A DNA stretch of 64,000 nt from Mactra quadrangularis. Its lineage: Eukaryota; Mollusca; Bivalvia; Venerida; Mactridae. The notes beneath the pieces were generated by a model. It was not told the DNA's origin and made no database searches. It saw only the letters and a list, made by a program, of their open reading frames with translations. Shown one piece after another: positions 1-9,462 of this stretch (its first letter is position 1; every line of letters starts with the position of its first letter). The stretch lies in the NCBI GenBank assembly GCA_025267735.1, contig CM046303.1:18528403-18592402 (forward strand), given 5' to 3'. The position numbers were made by a program, and so were the translations under genes.

Positions 1-399
1 GAATCACTCAATAATGAAAGTAATAATGCATTCGAAATGATTCGGGAAAGCAAATTTTATAGAATCAAATATTTGTTGATGACACTTGTTTTGTCTGCTT
101 TAAATAATGTTTTCTTTGATTTATACTATAGAAATAACAAACTGCCGATTGCAATTATTTTATTGCATGTTTCTGTCAGCTCTTTAAATCTTTCAAATGA
201 TGTGTGTATAAATGAAAGGAAAACTTGACAGTTTGTTTTGATGAGGCCTAATTGTTTTACTCACAAAAACGAAATTGAATGTTCCAACTTATGCAGCCAT
301 TTCTGTTTTCATATTTATTATACTCGCACGTACTTTTCAAATTTTATCTGCTGTTGTAAAACTATAACTTATAAGGTTTTGTAGTTCTGTCTGTTAGCT
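1..399. other. AT-rich DNA without a supported gene
   Basis: No frame here shows a recognisable family, and the only open frame (63 codons, 37-228) has a low-complexity hydrophobic translation. I see nothing functional; it may be intron or intergenic. Confidence 0.4.
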
Positions 400-525
400 A
401 TGGCTACTAGAAAGAAAGTGTGACTTACACTAGAGCAGCGTGTAGCTGCTATTTAGTTATTAGAACAAGGAAGGTCTGCTCAATTTATAGCTGATCAGTT
501 TGGATGTGGTAGAACCCAAATCCAG
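400..525 (+). pseudogene. Degenerate pogo/Tigger (CENP-B-type) DNA-binding exon
   Basis: The frame from ATG 400 reads MATRKKV, stop, LTLEQRVAAI, stop, then LLEQGRSAQFIADQF and GCGRTQIQ. This matches the N-terminal psq/CENP-B-type helix-turn-helix of pogo/Tigger transposases, which normally opens with K-R/K-x-L-T-L-E-x-K/R-x-x-I and a second helix of the type I-A-x-x-F-G. Two stops (TGA 421-423, TAG 454-456) interrupt it, each replacing one codon without a shift. The exon-like block ends exactly at CAG|GTGTGT (525/526), a plausible splice donor. I see no DDE catalytic segment downstream. It is a dead transposase fragment, or the broken first exon of a domesticated copy. Confidence 0.6.
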
Positions 526-812
526 GTGTGTATTTATCTGAGTTGATTGAGTAATAAAATTTTAACAATCATGTTTAGTTGACCTTTTTAACATTTGTAT
601 TATTCATTAAGTTATTTGTGTTGTTTTAATCTTGTTTGTGTGAAATGAAATAAAACATTGTATTTATGGAGCCGAAAGATCCTTACTTTCTCTATTGTTT
701 TTGTGCTTGCTTTATATCCTATGAACAACACACCATAGCTGATAAACACAGTAATTTACATTGTATATGTATACATGAAGGTATATATTGCTATCCCACA
801 TACACTTCAATG
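526..812. other. Non-coding stretch between HTH exon and small Tigger-like end
   Basis: AT-rich sequence with no family-like translation. If the CAG|GT at 525/526 was once used, this would be intronic. Confidence 0.3.
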
Positions 813-926
813 CAGTTTGCCCTCAATTCGTCGCGACTGTCAAAAACCTCTGTAGAGCAACACCTCTGCAGAGCAACACTTTATTTTTCAATTTCCCTCA
901 GATGTTACTCTGCGGAGGTTGCACTG
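813..926. mobile_element. Small Tigger/pogo-like MITE
   Basis: The right end read outward on the minus strand is CAGTGCAACCTCCGCAGAG, followed by TA (927-928). This resembles pogo/Tigger termini (CAGT..AACCTC). On the left, ACCTCTGTAGAGCAACACC and CCTCTGCAGAGCAACAC give the opposite-facing repeat motif. The left boundary is uncertain (near 813 or 833). A plus-strand open frame over 666-953 crosses this and looks non-coding. Confidence 0.4.
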
Positions 927-1076
927 TATAAAACCTTTTGTGATTTTCGCTGAAGTCATTTATGTTTTTCTGTCTGGTAGATCATATTTTATTAGTTCTG
1001 TTTGGATCGACATTTTTAATATATTGGTTTCTAAACAAAATAATTATCCACTCGTAGTTATACTTCTATAACATTA

Positions 1077-1084
1077 TTTTCAGG
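1077..1084 (+). promoter_or_regulatory. Likely splice acceptor before the 535-codon exon
   Basis: ATTTTCAG followed by G and then the ATG at 1085. This suggests a non-coding or short coding exon upstream. I could not assign it; the CAG|GT at 525/526 is a candidate donor but the joined frame would not enter the ATG frame in phase. Confidence 0.4.
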
Positions 1085-2692
1085 ATGAATGTTTTACAAG
1101 ACTATGAACTAGATGAAGGATCAACTAAAAGTTGGACTGGTGTCGCTTCAGAAGAAGAAGTCGAAACTGATTTTATAGGCAAGGTTGCAGGTTCTGATTG
1201 GACCAACCGTTTGAATGTCTATGAAGACGTAGGCGACGGAACTAAGAAATCAGAAGTTCATATAATTCCCCATGAAATGTTGGAAAAGGAGCTTGAAACA
1301 ATCATTGATACAAATGAGGAAATCCTAAATATTGAATTATACAATCATAGATTGTCTAGACTTCAACCTAAATTTACTGATAAAGTTTTTTACCATAACC
1401 TTGTTTTCCTGAAGACAAACAAATGGTACTGGACAATTGAGAAGACATCTGAATGTATCTTGGTTCAAAGAAGTAAACAGAAAAAAGCTATCATAGAACG
1501 GGCAATTTGTGAGAAAAGGAACACTCCAATTAACCTAGAAAAAAAGTGTAGTGCACGTGGTAATGTGTTTGATATTATAGACTGGCTGTACAGAAATAAC
1601 GAGCTGACTAGAACATATAATTTGTTCAGTGACAATTGTCAGCAATTTGCCAACCGCTTTTGTGATTTTCTGACTACATGGATAAATGAGATATATTTTT
1701 ACCGGGACGTCGGATCCGGATCCTCACGATTCAGTGTTATTCGAGTTCCGTACGCAGACTTGCCTGATTCTTTTGAGAAACTTATTGATATGGAAGCACC
1801 TATTGATAAAGTTTATATGTATAAACATGAACTGCCTGATTCACAAAGAACTGATGATAAGAAGTACTATTATTATTTGCTCTGCAAGTCCGGGGACTGG
1901 TACTGGACAATTGAAAAGAACTCCAAATACATCATTGTTCAAAGAAGTGAAAACCGTGAGAGTGTCAAAAGCTCTGTACAAGGGTTCAGCAGAAGTGACA
2001 AGTTGTTCCGTGTACGCCATGAAGATGACAATTACGTTCAATATCTAGGTGAGCTGATTGAATGGATGCACCGCATATTAACTTTACCTAACATTGAAGG
2101 AAATGATATCGTCACCACAAATAGTGAAGCTTTTGTTAATCAAGCTTACGATTATCTAACTCGTGGGTCCAGTAGGTTGGTATTTCACAAGTACTTCAAT
2201 GGCAATATGGTGCATTTTACACAGCATTTGTTTGATGATACAACTGAAAAGAGTGTTTCACTGAAGAAGAAAATTGGGCAGTATGCTGATATTGACAAAG
2301 CTATTAAGAAAGTTTCTTTGTATAAACATAAATTACCAGATTCCCAAGAAGTCCAAGAAGTCCAAGCTGGCTGCGAGTATCATTATTTTGTGCTCTTCGT
2401 GTCTGAGGACGATATGTACTGGACTATAGAGAAACATTCAACATGTATCCTCCTTCAAATGGGAGATGAGTCAACGCACATCAGAGAGTCAGTATTTGGC
2501 GACATAAGAAATTCATTGATAGAAAGCGAATGCCATGACATAGGGAAGATAGACATTAAATACTTGTTAGATTGGCTATGTCAGGAGAAGAAAATAGTAA
2601 GACCACCTACTAAGAGCTCAAGCAACAGTGAGGTATTTGCAAATCGCGTATACGAATGTATTCGAAAAATGAAAACGGACTTGGTCATTTGA
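1085..2692 (+). CDS. Protein with three tandem H/NC (LRAT/PPPDE-like) domains
   Basis: An uninterrupted 535-codon exon; product not known to me by name. It holds three repeats of about 160 residues. Each has a Y/M-x-H-x-L motif (residues 85-91, 245-251, 412-418), a strand ending in YWTIEK (115-120, 273-278, 445-450), an I/VLVQRS-like strand, and a helical end near N-C/S-x-x-F. Repeat 1 has H104 before the YWTIEK strand and C185 in SDNCQQFAN; the order His, then Asn-Cys-x-x-Phe is that of LRAT and PPPDE permuted papain-like folds. Repeat 2 has Tyr at the His place and S347 for Cys; repeat 3 has H433 but S515 for Cys. So at most the first repeat could act as a thiol enzyme; that is inference from motifs. 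No signal peptide or membrane segment is seen. The start is the first ATG after a TTTTCAG acceptor-like site (1083/1084), so an upstream 5' exon is likely. A frame shift or stop is not seen. Fold assignment is tentative; the coding status is firm. Confidence 0.85.
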   Translation: MNVLQDYELDEGSTKSWTGVASEEEVETDFIGKVAGSDWTNRLNVYEDVGDGTKKSEVHIIPHEMLEKELETIIDTNEEILNIELYNHRLSRLQPKFTDKVFYHNLVFLKTNKWYWTIEKTSECILVQRSKQKKAIIERAICEKRNTPINLEKKCSARGNVFDIIDWLYRNNELTRTYNLFSDNCQQFANRFCDFLTTWINEIYFYRDVGSGSSRFSVIRVPYADLPDSFEKLIDMEAPIDKVYMYKHELPDSQRTDDKKYYYYLLCKSGDWYWTIEKNSKYIIVQRSENRESVKSSVQGFSRSDKLFRVRHEDDNYVQYLGELIEWMHRILTLPNIEGNDIVTTNSEAFVNQAYDYLTRGSSRLVFHKYFNGNMVHFTQHLFDDTTEKSVSLKKKIGQYADIDKAIKKVSLYKHKLPDSQEVQEVQAGCEYHYFVLFVSEDDMYWTIEKHSTCILLQMGDESTHIRESVFGDIRNSLIESECHDIGKIDIKYLLDWLCQEKKIVRPPTKSSSNSEVFANRVYECIRKMKTDLVI

Positions 2693-2898
2693 TTCTTGTA
2701 AACTGATTGCCAATCCAGTCACTTTGGTCGTTATGCTATGTAAAAGTCATCATGCCAGTGTTTGTTTTGTAAGATTTTAATGAGGGTCCGTCCGCTCCAT
2801 ATAGATACATTATGTGCAAACCCCGGAGTGTGACCTTTCACCCCTTGAAAGATTGTATTTGAGGCCTAAATATAGGTCAAATTTAGAAAAGTTGACCC

Positions 2899-2904
2899 AA
2901 TAAA
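2899..2904 (+). terminator. Poly(A) signal of the 535-codon gene
   Basis: AATAAA 207 bases past the stop codon; a normal distance for a metazoan 3' UTR. Confidence 0.55.
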
Positions 2905-3390
2905 ATTCATATCAGGTTCTGTATTTAAATTACCAAAATTTTTTTTTTTTAATTTTGTGTTTTACCAAAGATGGATAGTATCATTTTCGCTAATTCAGCA
3001 CTTAAAGTTTGGAGATTCTCCTAGTAAGATTATGTGATTTACCCTAGGCTGTTTATTTGATGATTAGAATCATGCGCCTGGGTATGTTTGCGTGCTTTTG
3101 TTGAAACCTACTCTACATATACTACAAGTCTGTTACACTAAATGTATATACAATGTATATAAAACTCTTTTCCTAACACTAAATATACTCTTAATTGTTC
3201 ATTCTTTGAATGGCACTATTCAAGGTGTTCTTATTGATATGTTACTATGGCACCCAATATATCACTTTGGAGTGTTGAGCACTATGGTTTGTGCATCTAT
3301 TTGGATGTATATATTGTTTTCTTGTGCACTGTTGTATCAATCATGCCAGTCCTTGGCCTTTATGCTATGCATTTAAAGCTTATGTACATG
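2905..3390. other. Non-coding flank upstream of mariner
   Basis: Contains a T run (about 2940) and open frames with no family resemblance, two of which (3247-3498, 3291-3506) run into the mariner end and are chance frames. Nothing else seen. Confidence 0.35.
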
Positions 3391-3392
3391 TA

Positions 3393-4700
3393 CGAGGGAC
3401 GGTCAGAAAATATCCGGACTTTTCATGCTCCTTTCTTTCCACGTGCAGCTATATTCACACATTATATATTGGTGAAAACTACATTCATTCGTCAATAACG
3501 TGGTAAGTTTATTTTCATTGATAGTTGTGTATACACAATATTTTGCCCTCTGATATATGATAGGTGTTTCGTCTATCGTGGACTCTTTGTTAGAAGAACA
3601 ACGCTCTGTAATAAAGTTTCTGGTTGCAGAAGGTGAAAAGCCCTGCCACACTGAGGCTTAAAAAAGATTTTCTGATAAATGTGTATCACGTTCAACCTAC
3701 CACGACTGGGTTTCTCAGTTTCCTAAAGGCAGAACAAGTGTTTGCGACCGGCCTAGGACTGGGCGGCCAGCTGAGGCGGTGACCCCAACAATGGTAGCAA
3801 ATGTTAAAGCTTTTGTCATCAAAAATCGAGTAACTTTGGAGGAGGTAGCCAACAAGTTTAGCATCGGTAAGGCATCGGCACATAAGATTTTACACGAACA
3901 CCTAGGCATGAGCAAGGTAAGTGCCAGGTGGGTGCCTAGACAGCTGTCTGCAGATCAAAAGGCAACCAGAGTAACCAATGCAAAAGAACATTTAACTCGT
4001 TTTAATCGTGAAGGAGGTTTTTGAAACACATTATCACTGGAGATGAAATGTGGGTTCATTACTCCGAACCTGAGACAAAAGCTCAGTCAAAGCAGTGGAA
4101 ACGAGCTGGTTCCCCACCTCCGAAAATGTTTAAGCTGTCTCCTTCGGCTGGCAAAGTCATGCTTGTTGCCTTTTTGGATTCACGAGGAAGGATACTTACT
4201 CATTTCATGCCAAAAGGTCAAACTGTCATCGCCAAGTACTATTTTGAAGTAATTTTGAAATATCTCAGAGAAAAGCTGAAGCCAATGCGTCCCAGGTTAG
4301 CACAGAAAAATGTTCTCCTTATTCACGATAACGCCCCCTCCCATACCGCCGCAGCTACAGTGGATGTTATCAACTCTTACAAATGACAATTGTTGACTCA
4401 CCCTCCAAATAGCTCAGACCTAGCCCTCTGTGACTTTTATTTGTTTCCAGAACTGAAAAAGTTGCTTGCTGGAAAGAAATAGTAGACAAGGGCGGCTTTG
4501 ATATCTGCTGTCACTCAGTACCTAAAACATAGGTCTACGTCATGGTTCACAGCGGGAATACAAAAGCTTCCACGAAGATGGCAAAGGTGCATAGACGTAG
4601 GTGGGAATATTTTGAAAAAGAGTAGAAAGATTTTTTTTAAAAATGTTGAATGGTTTTCGAGAACGAGTCAAAAGTCCGGATATTTTCTGACTTCCCCTCG
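3393..4700 (+). mobile_element. Complete mariner element, inactive
   Basis: A 1308-bp element flanked by TA on both sides (3391-3392, 4701-4702), the target duplication of Tc1/mariner insertions. The first 31 bases (3393-3423) match the reverse complement of the last 31 with three mismatches; both contain GTCAGAAAATATCCGGACTT. It holds one broken transposase gene in plus orientation. Good agreement between the two TIRs and only four visible coding lesions suggest moderate age. Confidence 0.92.
3563..4482 (+). pseudogene. Mariner transposase (DD34D) pseudogene
   Basis: The N-terminal half (from about 3563) carries a mariner helix-turn-helix region ending in PRTGRP and a second HTH (VTLEEVANKFSIGKASAHKI). 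The catalytic half starts near 4021 with ITGDEMWVH (first Asp, 4042-4044), then IHDNAPSH (second Asp, 4327-4329) and CDFYLFPELKK (third Asp, 4432-4434). There are exactly 34 residues between the second and third Asp, the mariner signature. Lesions: TAA at 3659-3661; a one-base loss in the T run near 4018-4022 that shifts the frame; TGA at 4384-4386 at a place where the family has Trp; TAG at 4480-4482. The expected third-Asp context PDLAPCD is altered to SDLALCD. It cannot make a whole transposase. The remaining C-terminal part is traceable to about 4640. Confidence 0.92.
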
Positions 4701-4702
4701 TA

Positions 4703-6031
4703 TGTTTTAGTTTTAATACCGAGTATTGAATGTTCAATTTTCTATATTCCATAAATCATATACTTGTGGACTGTTTTGATAAACAAGTATAAGCATTTCC
4801 AAAAAATGCGTAAAATCATTTGTCCTGTCCAAATTCCAGCTTATCAAACGTTCACCAGTACGTATTATTAGACTCGCCTGAAAGTAGGGAAGATAAGTCT
4901 GCATTTTTTTAAACAAATGCGAGTTTTTTAAAAAAGAATAAAACGTGTAACAATTTATGTAGTTTTGAATTTTTCGTGATCTTATAATACTATTACAACT
5001 TTCTTGAAACTGGTACTCGTTCATATACACGTATTGATAATTTCTTATTTTCACGCGAACGGACACTATTCAAGAGATATATGGACAAGGTGAATTTTAC
5101 GAACTACATGTATACGGAAACACCCAAAGTTCAACGATTGACTGACAGACTGTTCGGTGTTTTATGATGAATGTACGAGAACGTATTATGATTCCCCAAA
5201 GTGCAAACATCGACGGTACTGTTGGTGTTGTCTGGTTTATGGCCACATTTTGACTTGTATAAGTAATGATTGTGGTAAGGGGCAGGTAATCCAGACTACT
5301 GTTGGTGACGTTATGAGATGAATTCGACTAACTCATATACATGAAAATGTATCAATCTATTTGTAAATATTGCTTGTTATTGTACTCATAATTTTGTACT
5401 CGTCCAGTTAATTTTATTTTTTTGGTGGGGGTGTTACTCATCTGATTTTCATATTAGATATATTCATTCCTCATTGTTTTTGAAAGTTAGACTCGTCTTT
5501 TGTTAGATTGACTTGCCAAAATTACCTACATGTATGTGGAATCAGATTACTCTGTACAGGTCGTATTCTAGGTCATGCGTGTTTTTGTACTTTAAACAAT
5601 GGACTTGTCCACTAAATAGGTGAATAAGCTAATGCATGAACAGCATTTTACTGATTTAAACAGACCATTTTTATATGTAACATTTATTTTAAATAGTGTG
5701 TATGCACATAATAAATTTTATATAATATAATGTTTATGAAATAAGTGTAAACTAATTAAAGTATAAAATTGTAAAAATAATTCACCCCTAAATATTGGTG
5801 TGTAATGAAACTGTCTATGTTTATATACTCAATGTTTTCGTGAACGACCTGTAGGAAGAGGGACCATGAAAAACTGAATATTCATCTATCAATTAAAGGT
5901 CATGTTTTTCGCCTGCTTGCTTTAACGTAAATATGATGTTTTTTAAGCATGCGGATTCTTTTTCGGATATAAATTATTTGCTCGTAAACAAAATTTCCTT
6001 TAATTTAAAAATAAACATTACAAGAAAATAT
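4703..6031. other. AT-rich sequence without a supported gene
   Basis: The longest open frame (minus strand, 4734-5066, 110 codons) is AT-driven, with no family motif, no acceptor or donor logic and a composition like its surroundings. Nothing functional seen. Confidence 0.35.
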
Positions 6032-6179
6032 AACAAGAGCTCCGCTGGGCGGGGCATTATACGCCCGAGAGCAGTCCTTGCTGTGTTCTATCTCATATGA
6101 AGTCCTTGTGACCTTGATAAATGACCCCTGGATATCAGAATAAGTCCCATCCTTAACTGGAGGGCTATCCAAAGCAAAG

Positions 6180-7385
6180 ATTTTGAGAACCTAGGTACAG
6201 CCATGGTTGAGTTATCACCGGCGCAAAGTTTTCCCATACAAACTTCCAGTGACCTTGCCCTGGGGCCTCAGAACCATAAGTTCTCACCTTTGACCAAAAG
6301 AGTATTGGTACATAAAATTTGGAGATATAAGATAAAGTTGGTTATTGGACAAGGTTTTTCCTCATGATTTCCTTATGACTTTGACCTTTGACCCAGGGGC
6401 CTAAAACCAAAGGGGCATATGCTAGACATTTAGACTACCCTTAAATAAAATTTGGTGAACACAGGTACAATCATTATTGAGTTATTGTCCGGAAAATTTT
6501 CAACATAAAGTAAGTCCCAGGGACTTTGACTTAAGACTCTAGGGTCTCCAAATCAAAAGGGAACATCCGCTACCAAAGAGCTATCAACAAATTACTCCAT
6601 GACAAATGGGCTGATCCACATAAAATTTGGTTAACCTAGGTACAAACATTGTTTAGTTATTGTCCTGACAATGTTTCTCCATATGATGCCCATGTGACCT
6701 TGACCTTTGACCCAGGGGCCTCAAAACCAATAGGGCAAATCCTTGACACATGGGCTACTTGCACATAAAATTTGGTGAACCTAGGTACATAAGTGGTTCA
6801 GGTATTGTCTGGACAAAGTTTTTCCATATAATGCCTCTGTGACCTTGACCTTTGAACACGTAGGTCACATCCTTGACACAAGGGCTACCTTCACATGAAA
6901 TTTTGTGAACCTAGGTACAGCCGTTGTTGAGTTATTACCAGGACAAGGTTTTCAATATGATGCCCCTGTGACCTTGACCTTTGACCCAGGGGCCCCAAAA
7001 CCAATTAGGCATACCCTTGATACATGGGCTACTCGCAAATAAAATTTGGTGAACCTAGGTACATTGGTGGTTCAGTTATTGACTGGACAAAGTTTTTCCA
7101 TATGATGCCTCTGTGACCTTGACCTTTGAACCTGGGGCCCCAAAACCAATAGGGAACATCCTTGACACAAAGGCTACCTTCACATAAAATTTTGTGAACC
7201 TAGGTTCAGTCGTTGAGGAGTTATTGTCCGGACAAGGTTTTTCAATATGATGCCTCTGTGACCTTGACCTTTAACCCAGGGGCCCAAAAACCAATAGGGC
7301 ATATCCTTGACACAAGGGCTACCCTCACATAATATTTGGTGAACCTAGGTACATTGGTGGTTCAGTAATTGTCAGGACAAGTTTT
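6180..7385. repeat. Degenerate ~145-bp tandem array (core of the pearl-like element)
   Basis: The motif TTTGGTGAACCTAGGTAC and variants recurs near 6456, 6628, 6772, 6905, 7049, 7192 and 7340; GTGACCTTGACCTTTGA accompanies it in each unit. Spacing in the later units is 143-148 bp, about eight units in all, divergence highest at the left. Confidence 0.85.
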
Positions 7386-7579
7386 TCATTGTTTGCCATT
7401 TTGACTTTATTAACATATGGCATATATAGAGATATATGAAAGGGGAAGTAATTCAAAGTCGAATGAAAAAAATTGAATTATCTCCACTTTATGCACAACT
7501 AGACATCAATGTTTATCATCAGAGGGAGTTTGAAGAAAATTGGCCAAGAAATGAGGGAGGAGTTGTCCGCACAAGGAAG

Positions 7580-7630
7580 ACGGACGGACGGACGGACGGA
7601 CGGACAGACGGACGGACAGACGGACGGACG
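7580..7630. repeat. (ACGG)n microsatellite
   Basis: About twelve tetranucleotide units with ACAG interruptions, at the right end of the pearl-like element. The Arg/Thr/Asp- or Val/Arg/Pro-rich frames across it on either strand are artefacts. Confidence 0.95.
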
Positions 7631-7709
7631 AGCGGCGCCATAACATAATACGACCCTTCGGGCGTATAAAAATGCATTTTTGCTTCGTATTTGTTATTGT
7701 TGCAGTATA

Positions 7710-7853
7710 TTGTCCATTTTTTCTCAACTGTCAAAGTTTGAATAATTTCACGGTGAATGATTACACACTATTTCAATATCACGTGTGTAAGACAAAGAGA
7801 GTTTAGTCACCGTAAAATTAGTCATGTTTTGACAGTTGAGAAAAAACGAACAA
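7710..7853. mobile_element. MITE-A copy 1 (144 bp, TA target)
   Basis: Ends TTGTCCATTTTTTCTCAACT and, inverted, TTGTTCGTTTTTTCTCAACT, each continuing into GTCAAA.. TGAATAATTTCACGGTGA. The TIRs are about 50 bp. It is flanked by TA on both sides (7708-7709, 7854-7855), as in Tc1/mariner-mobilised MITEs. Confidence 0.85.
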
Positions 7854-7924
7854 TAGTTATCCTTCAAACGGAAGTTGACGCTTAGTGACGACGGCATTGC
7901 CATACCACACATTGATTTGTTTCT

Positions 7925-8030
7925 CTTTTTTTATGAGCAGTAGTCCAGTGGTATGACACATCATGACATGCTTAGGAATCGAGTGGTCCCGGGTTTAAAC
8001 CTCACAAGAGACACTGCTTATTTCCTTGAA
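7925..8030 (+). mobile_element. tRNA-related SINE fragment
   Basis: AGTCCAGTGGTATGACAC (A-box-like) is followed by GGTCCCGGGTTTAAACC (B-box-like). The spacing is tRNA-like but no cloverleaf is evident, so this is a SINE head and not a tRNA gene. Confidence 0.4.
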
Positions 8031-8684
8031 CAAGAAATTTACCAACGATTGTATCACTTATTTAGACCAGGTGTAAAAGGTACTTGAATAATTCAGTTGT
8101 GCCAATTTGTCTGCAGAAAAAAGCGTAAAAGAGTAAAAGACAATGAAAATGATGGAAAATTAACCAAAATAAAGTGACTTTTGATACTTTTGTGTGTATC
8201 TCTGATTTTTAAATTTGAACATAAAGCACATTCAATTAAAATGCTTAGCTAAGCCATACTATCTATGACATCATATGACATTCGTCACTTGTGTGATCAA
8301 AACAAATATGGCGTCATACACTTATACATGTGCGTCAATACATATGCCCGGAGGATAGTCATATGAATTCACTGTTCAGTTGTACCACTAGGAGCGTACC
8401 ACGACACCGTATAATCAATCAGCATTGTGAGTTACCCTTAATTACACCAAGTAAATAGTCATCCACTTCAGTCCGTGGCACGCACCTATTTATCCCAAAT
8501 AACCAATGGTACCATAACTTTTATCTATCGGAAGAGAATTTCATTGGACGAACAGGTATAGTAGATCAAACATGTATTGGTTAAAATATGTCAAAAGTTT
8601 GACAGGATTAGACAGTGGTGCCAAAATAATATCACATTTATATATCATTTGTTGGCAGGTCAATGAACTAAACAGTTTAACACC
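8031..8684. other. Non-coding, no feature recognised
   Basis: Mixed-composition sequence with no long frame and no clear repeat structure that I could pair inside the window. Confidence 0.3.
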
Positions 8685-8981
8685 AGATATAGTTCTGTAA
8701 CATTAACCTGTCACAACTTGAATAATTACAGATATAGTTCTGAAACATTAACCTGTCACAACTTGAATAATTACACGGTCACTGAATGTGTTATTATTTA
8801 ACCTTTTCTTGACCACTGTGCCAGCAAACCATATTAATTTTGATAATCTAACAATGTAACGGGCGATATTCAACGATTTTGAATATCGGGGAAATAACAA
8901 GTTCAAAAGGGGTAAAAAAATAACAGATTCAGTGACAGTGTAATTATTTAAGTCGTGACAGGTTAATAAAATAGAACTATA
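8685..8981. mobile_element. MITE-B with duplicated left end
   Basis: The 45-bp end containing CATTAACCTGTCACAACTTG occurs twice in a row (8685-8729 and 8730-8774, one mismatch). Its inverted partner lies at 8931-8980 (AAGTCGTGACAGGTTAAT). The second left copy continues into ACGGTCACTG, which also pairs with the right arm, so 8730-8981 is the original element and the first copy a tandem duplication of its end. Confidence 0.65.
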
Positions 8982-9300
8982 AAGGGAGAAAACTACATTT
9001 TTAGTTGTTTGCTGTTGTCGTAGTTATCTTGCTTAAATACATTATGGCCAAGACTATCTGTTTACAGCCAGCGATAGAATTAAATCCTAGGTTCTTTGCC
9101 TACCCATACGGAAATACAGAACTTACCAGAGTGCAGTCCAATTATCATGTCTGTGAACCGTGTATGTTCATGCTAAAGCGTGTTTTGTACTATTCCATTT
9201 TACATGTGCTATTTAAAGGTACTAGTTCACAGATTTGGTGAAGATTTTTCTATATTTGCAAAATGCCATTCAGTGTCTGTAACAGTGTCAAAACATTATT

Positions 9301-9462
9301 TAAGGAATGAATGTATAGAAACTGACTTTCATCGAAAAATAAACGTCACTTTTGGTGATAGCTAATTTGCATAAAGGCCGAAGGCCTTTATGCTGAAATT
9401 AGCTATCACCAAAATGACGTTTATTTTTCGATGAAAGTCAGTTTCTATACATTCATTCCTTA
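9301..9462. repeat. Near-perfect palindrome, 79-80-bp arms
   Basis: Left arm 9301-9379, three-base loop GAA (9380-9382), right arm 9383-9462. The arms differ at only a few places. The centre reads ATAAAGGCCGAAGGCCTTTAT and each arm carries ATCGAAAAATAAACGT / GGTGATAGCTAATTT. This looks like a foldback MITE; no coding. Confidence 0.9.

Larger units (their letters stand above)
6032..7672. mobile_element. Pearl-like non-autonomous element
   Basis: The left edge has TTATACGCCCG (6058-6068) and the right edge CGGGCGTATAA (about 7659-7669), inverted copies of each other. The core is a degenerate tandem array, then an ACGG microsatellite, then the hairpin ATACGACCCTTCGGGCGTAT. Bivalve 'pearl' elements have this build: tandem core of about 150 bp, tetranucleotide tract and conserved ends; they are often grouped with non-autonomous Helitrons. 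No coding capacity. Related fragments occur at 18930-19160 and 26138-26315. Confidence 0.7.

Noticed and set aside
666..953. 95-codon plus-strand frame with many Cys
   Set aside because: Runs across a Tigger-like MITE; Cys pattern is irregular and no signal peptide or splice logic is seen.
4734..5066. 110-codon minus-strand open frame
   Set aside because: Composition follows the AT-rich DNA, no motif, no splice context, and it starts at the edge of the mariner insertion.
7436..7734. Frames of 70-73 codons on both strands
   Set aside because: Translations of the ACGG microsatellite and neighbouring pearl-like element.
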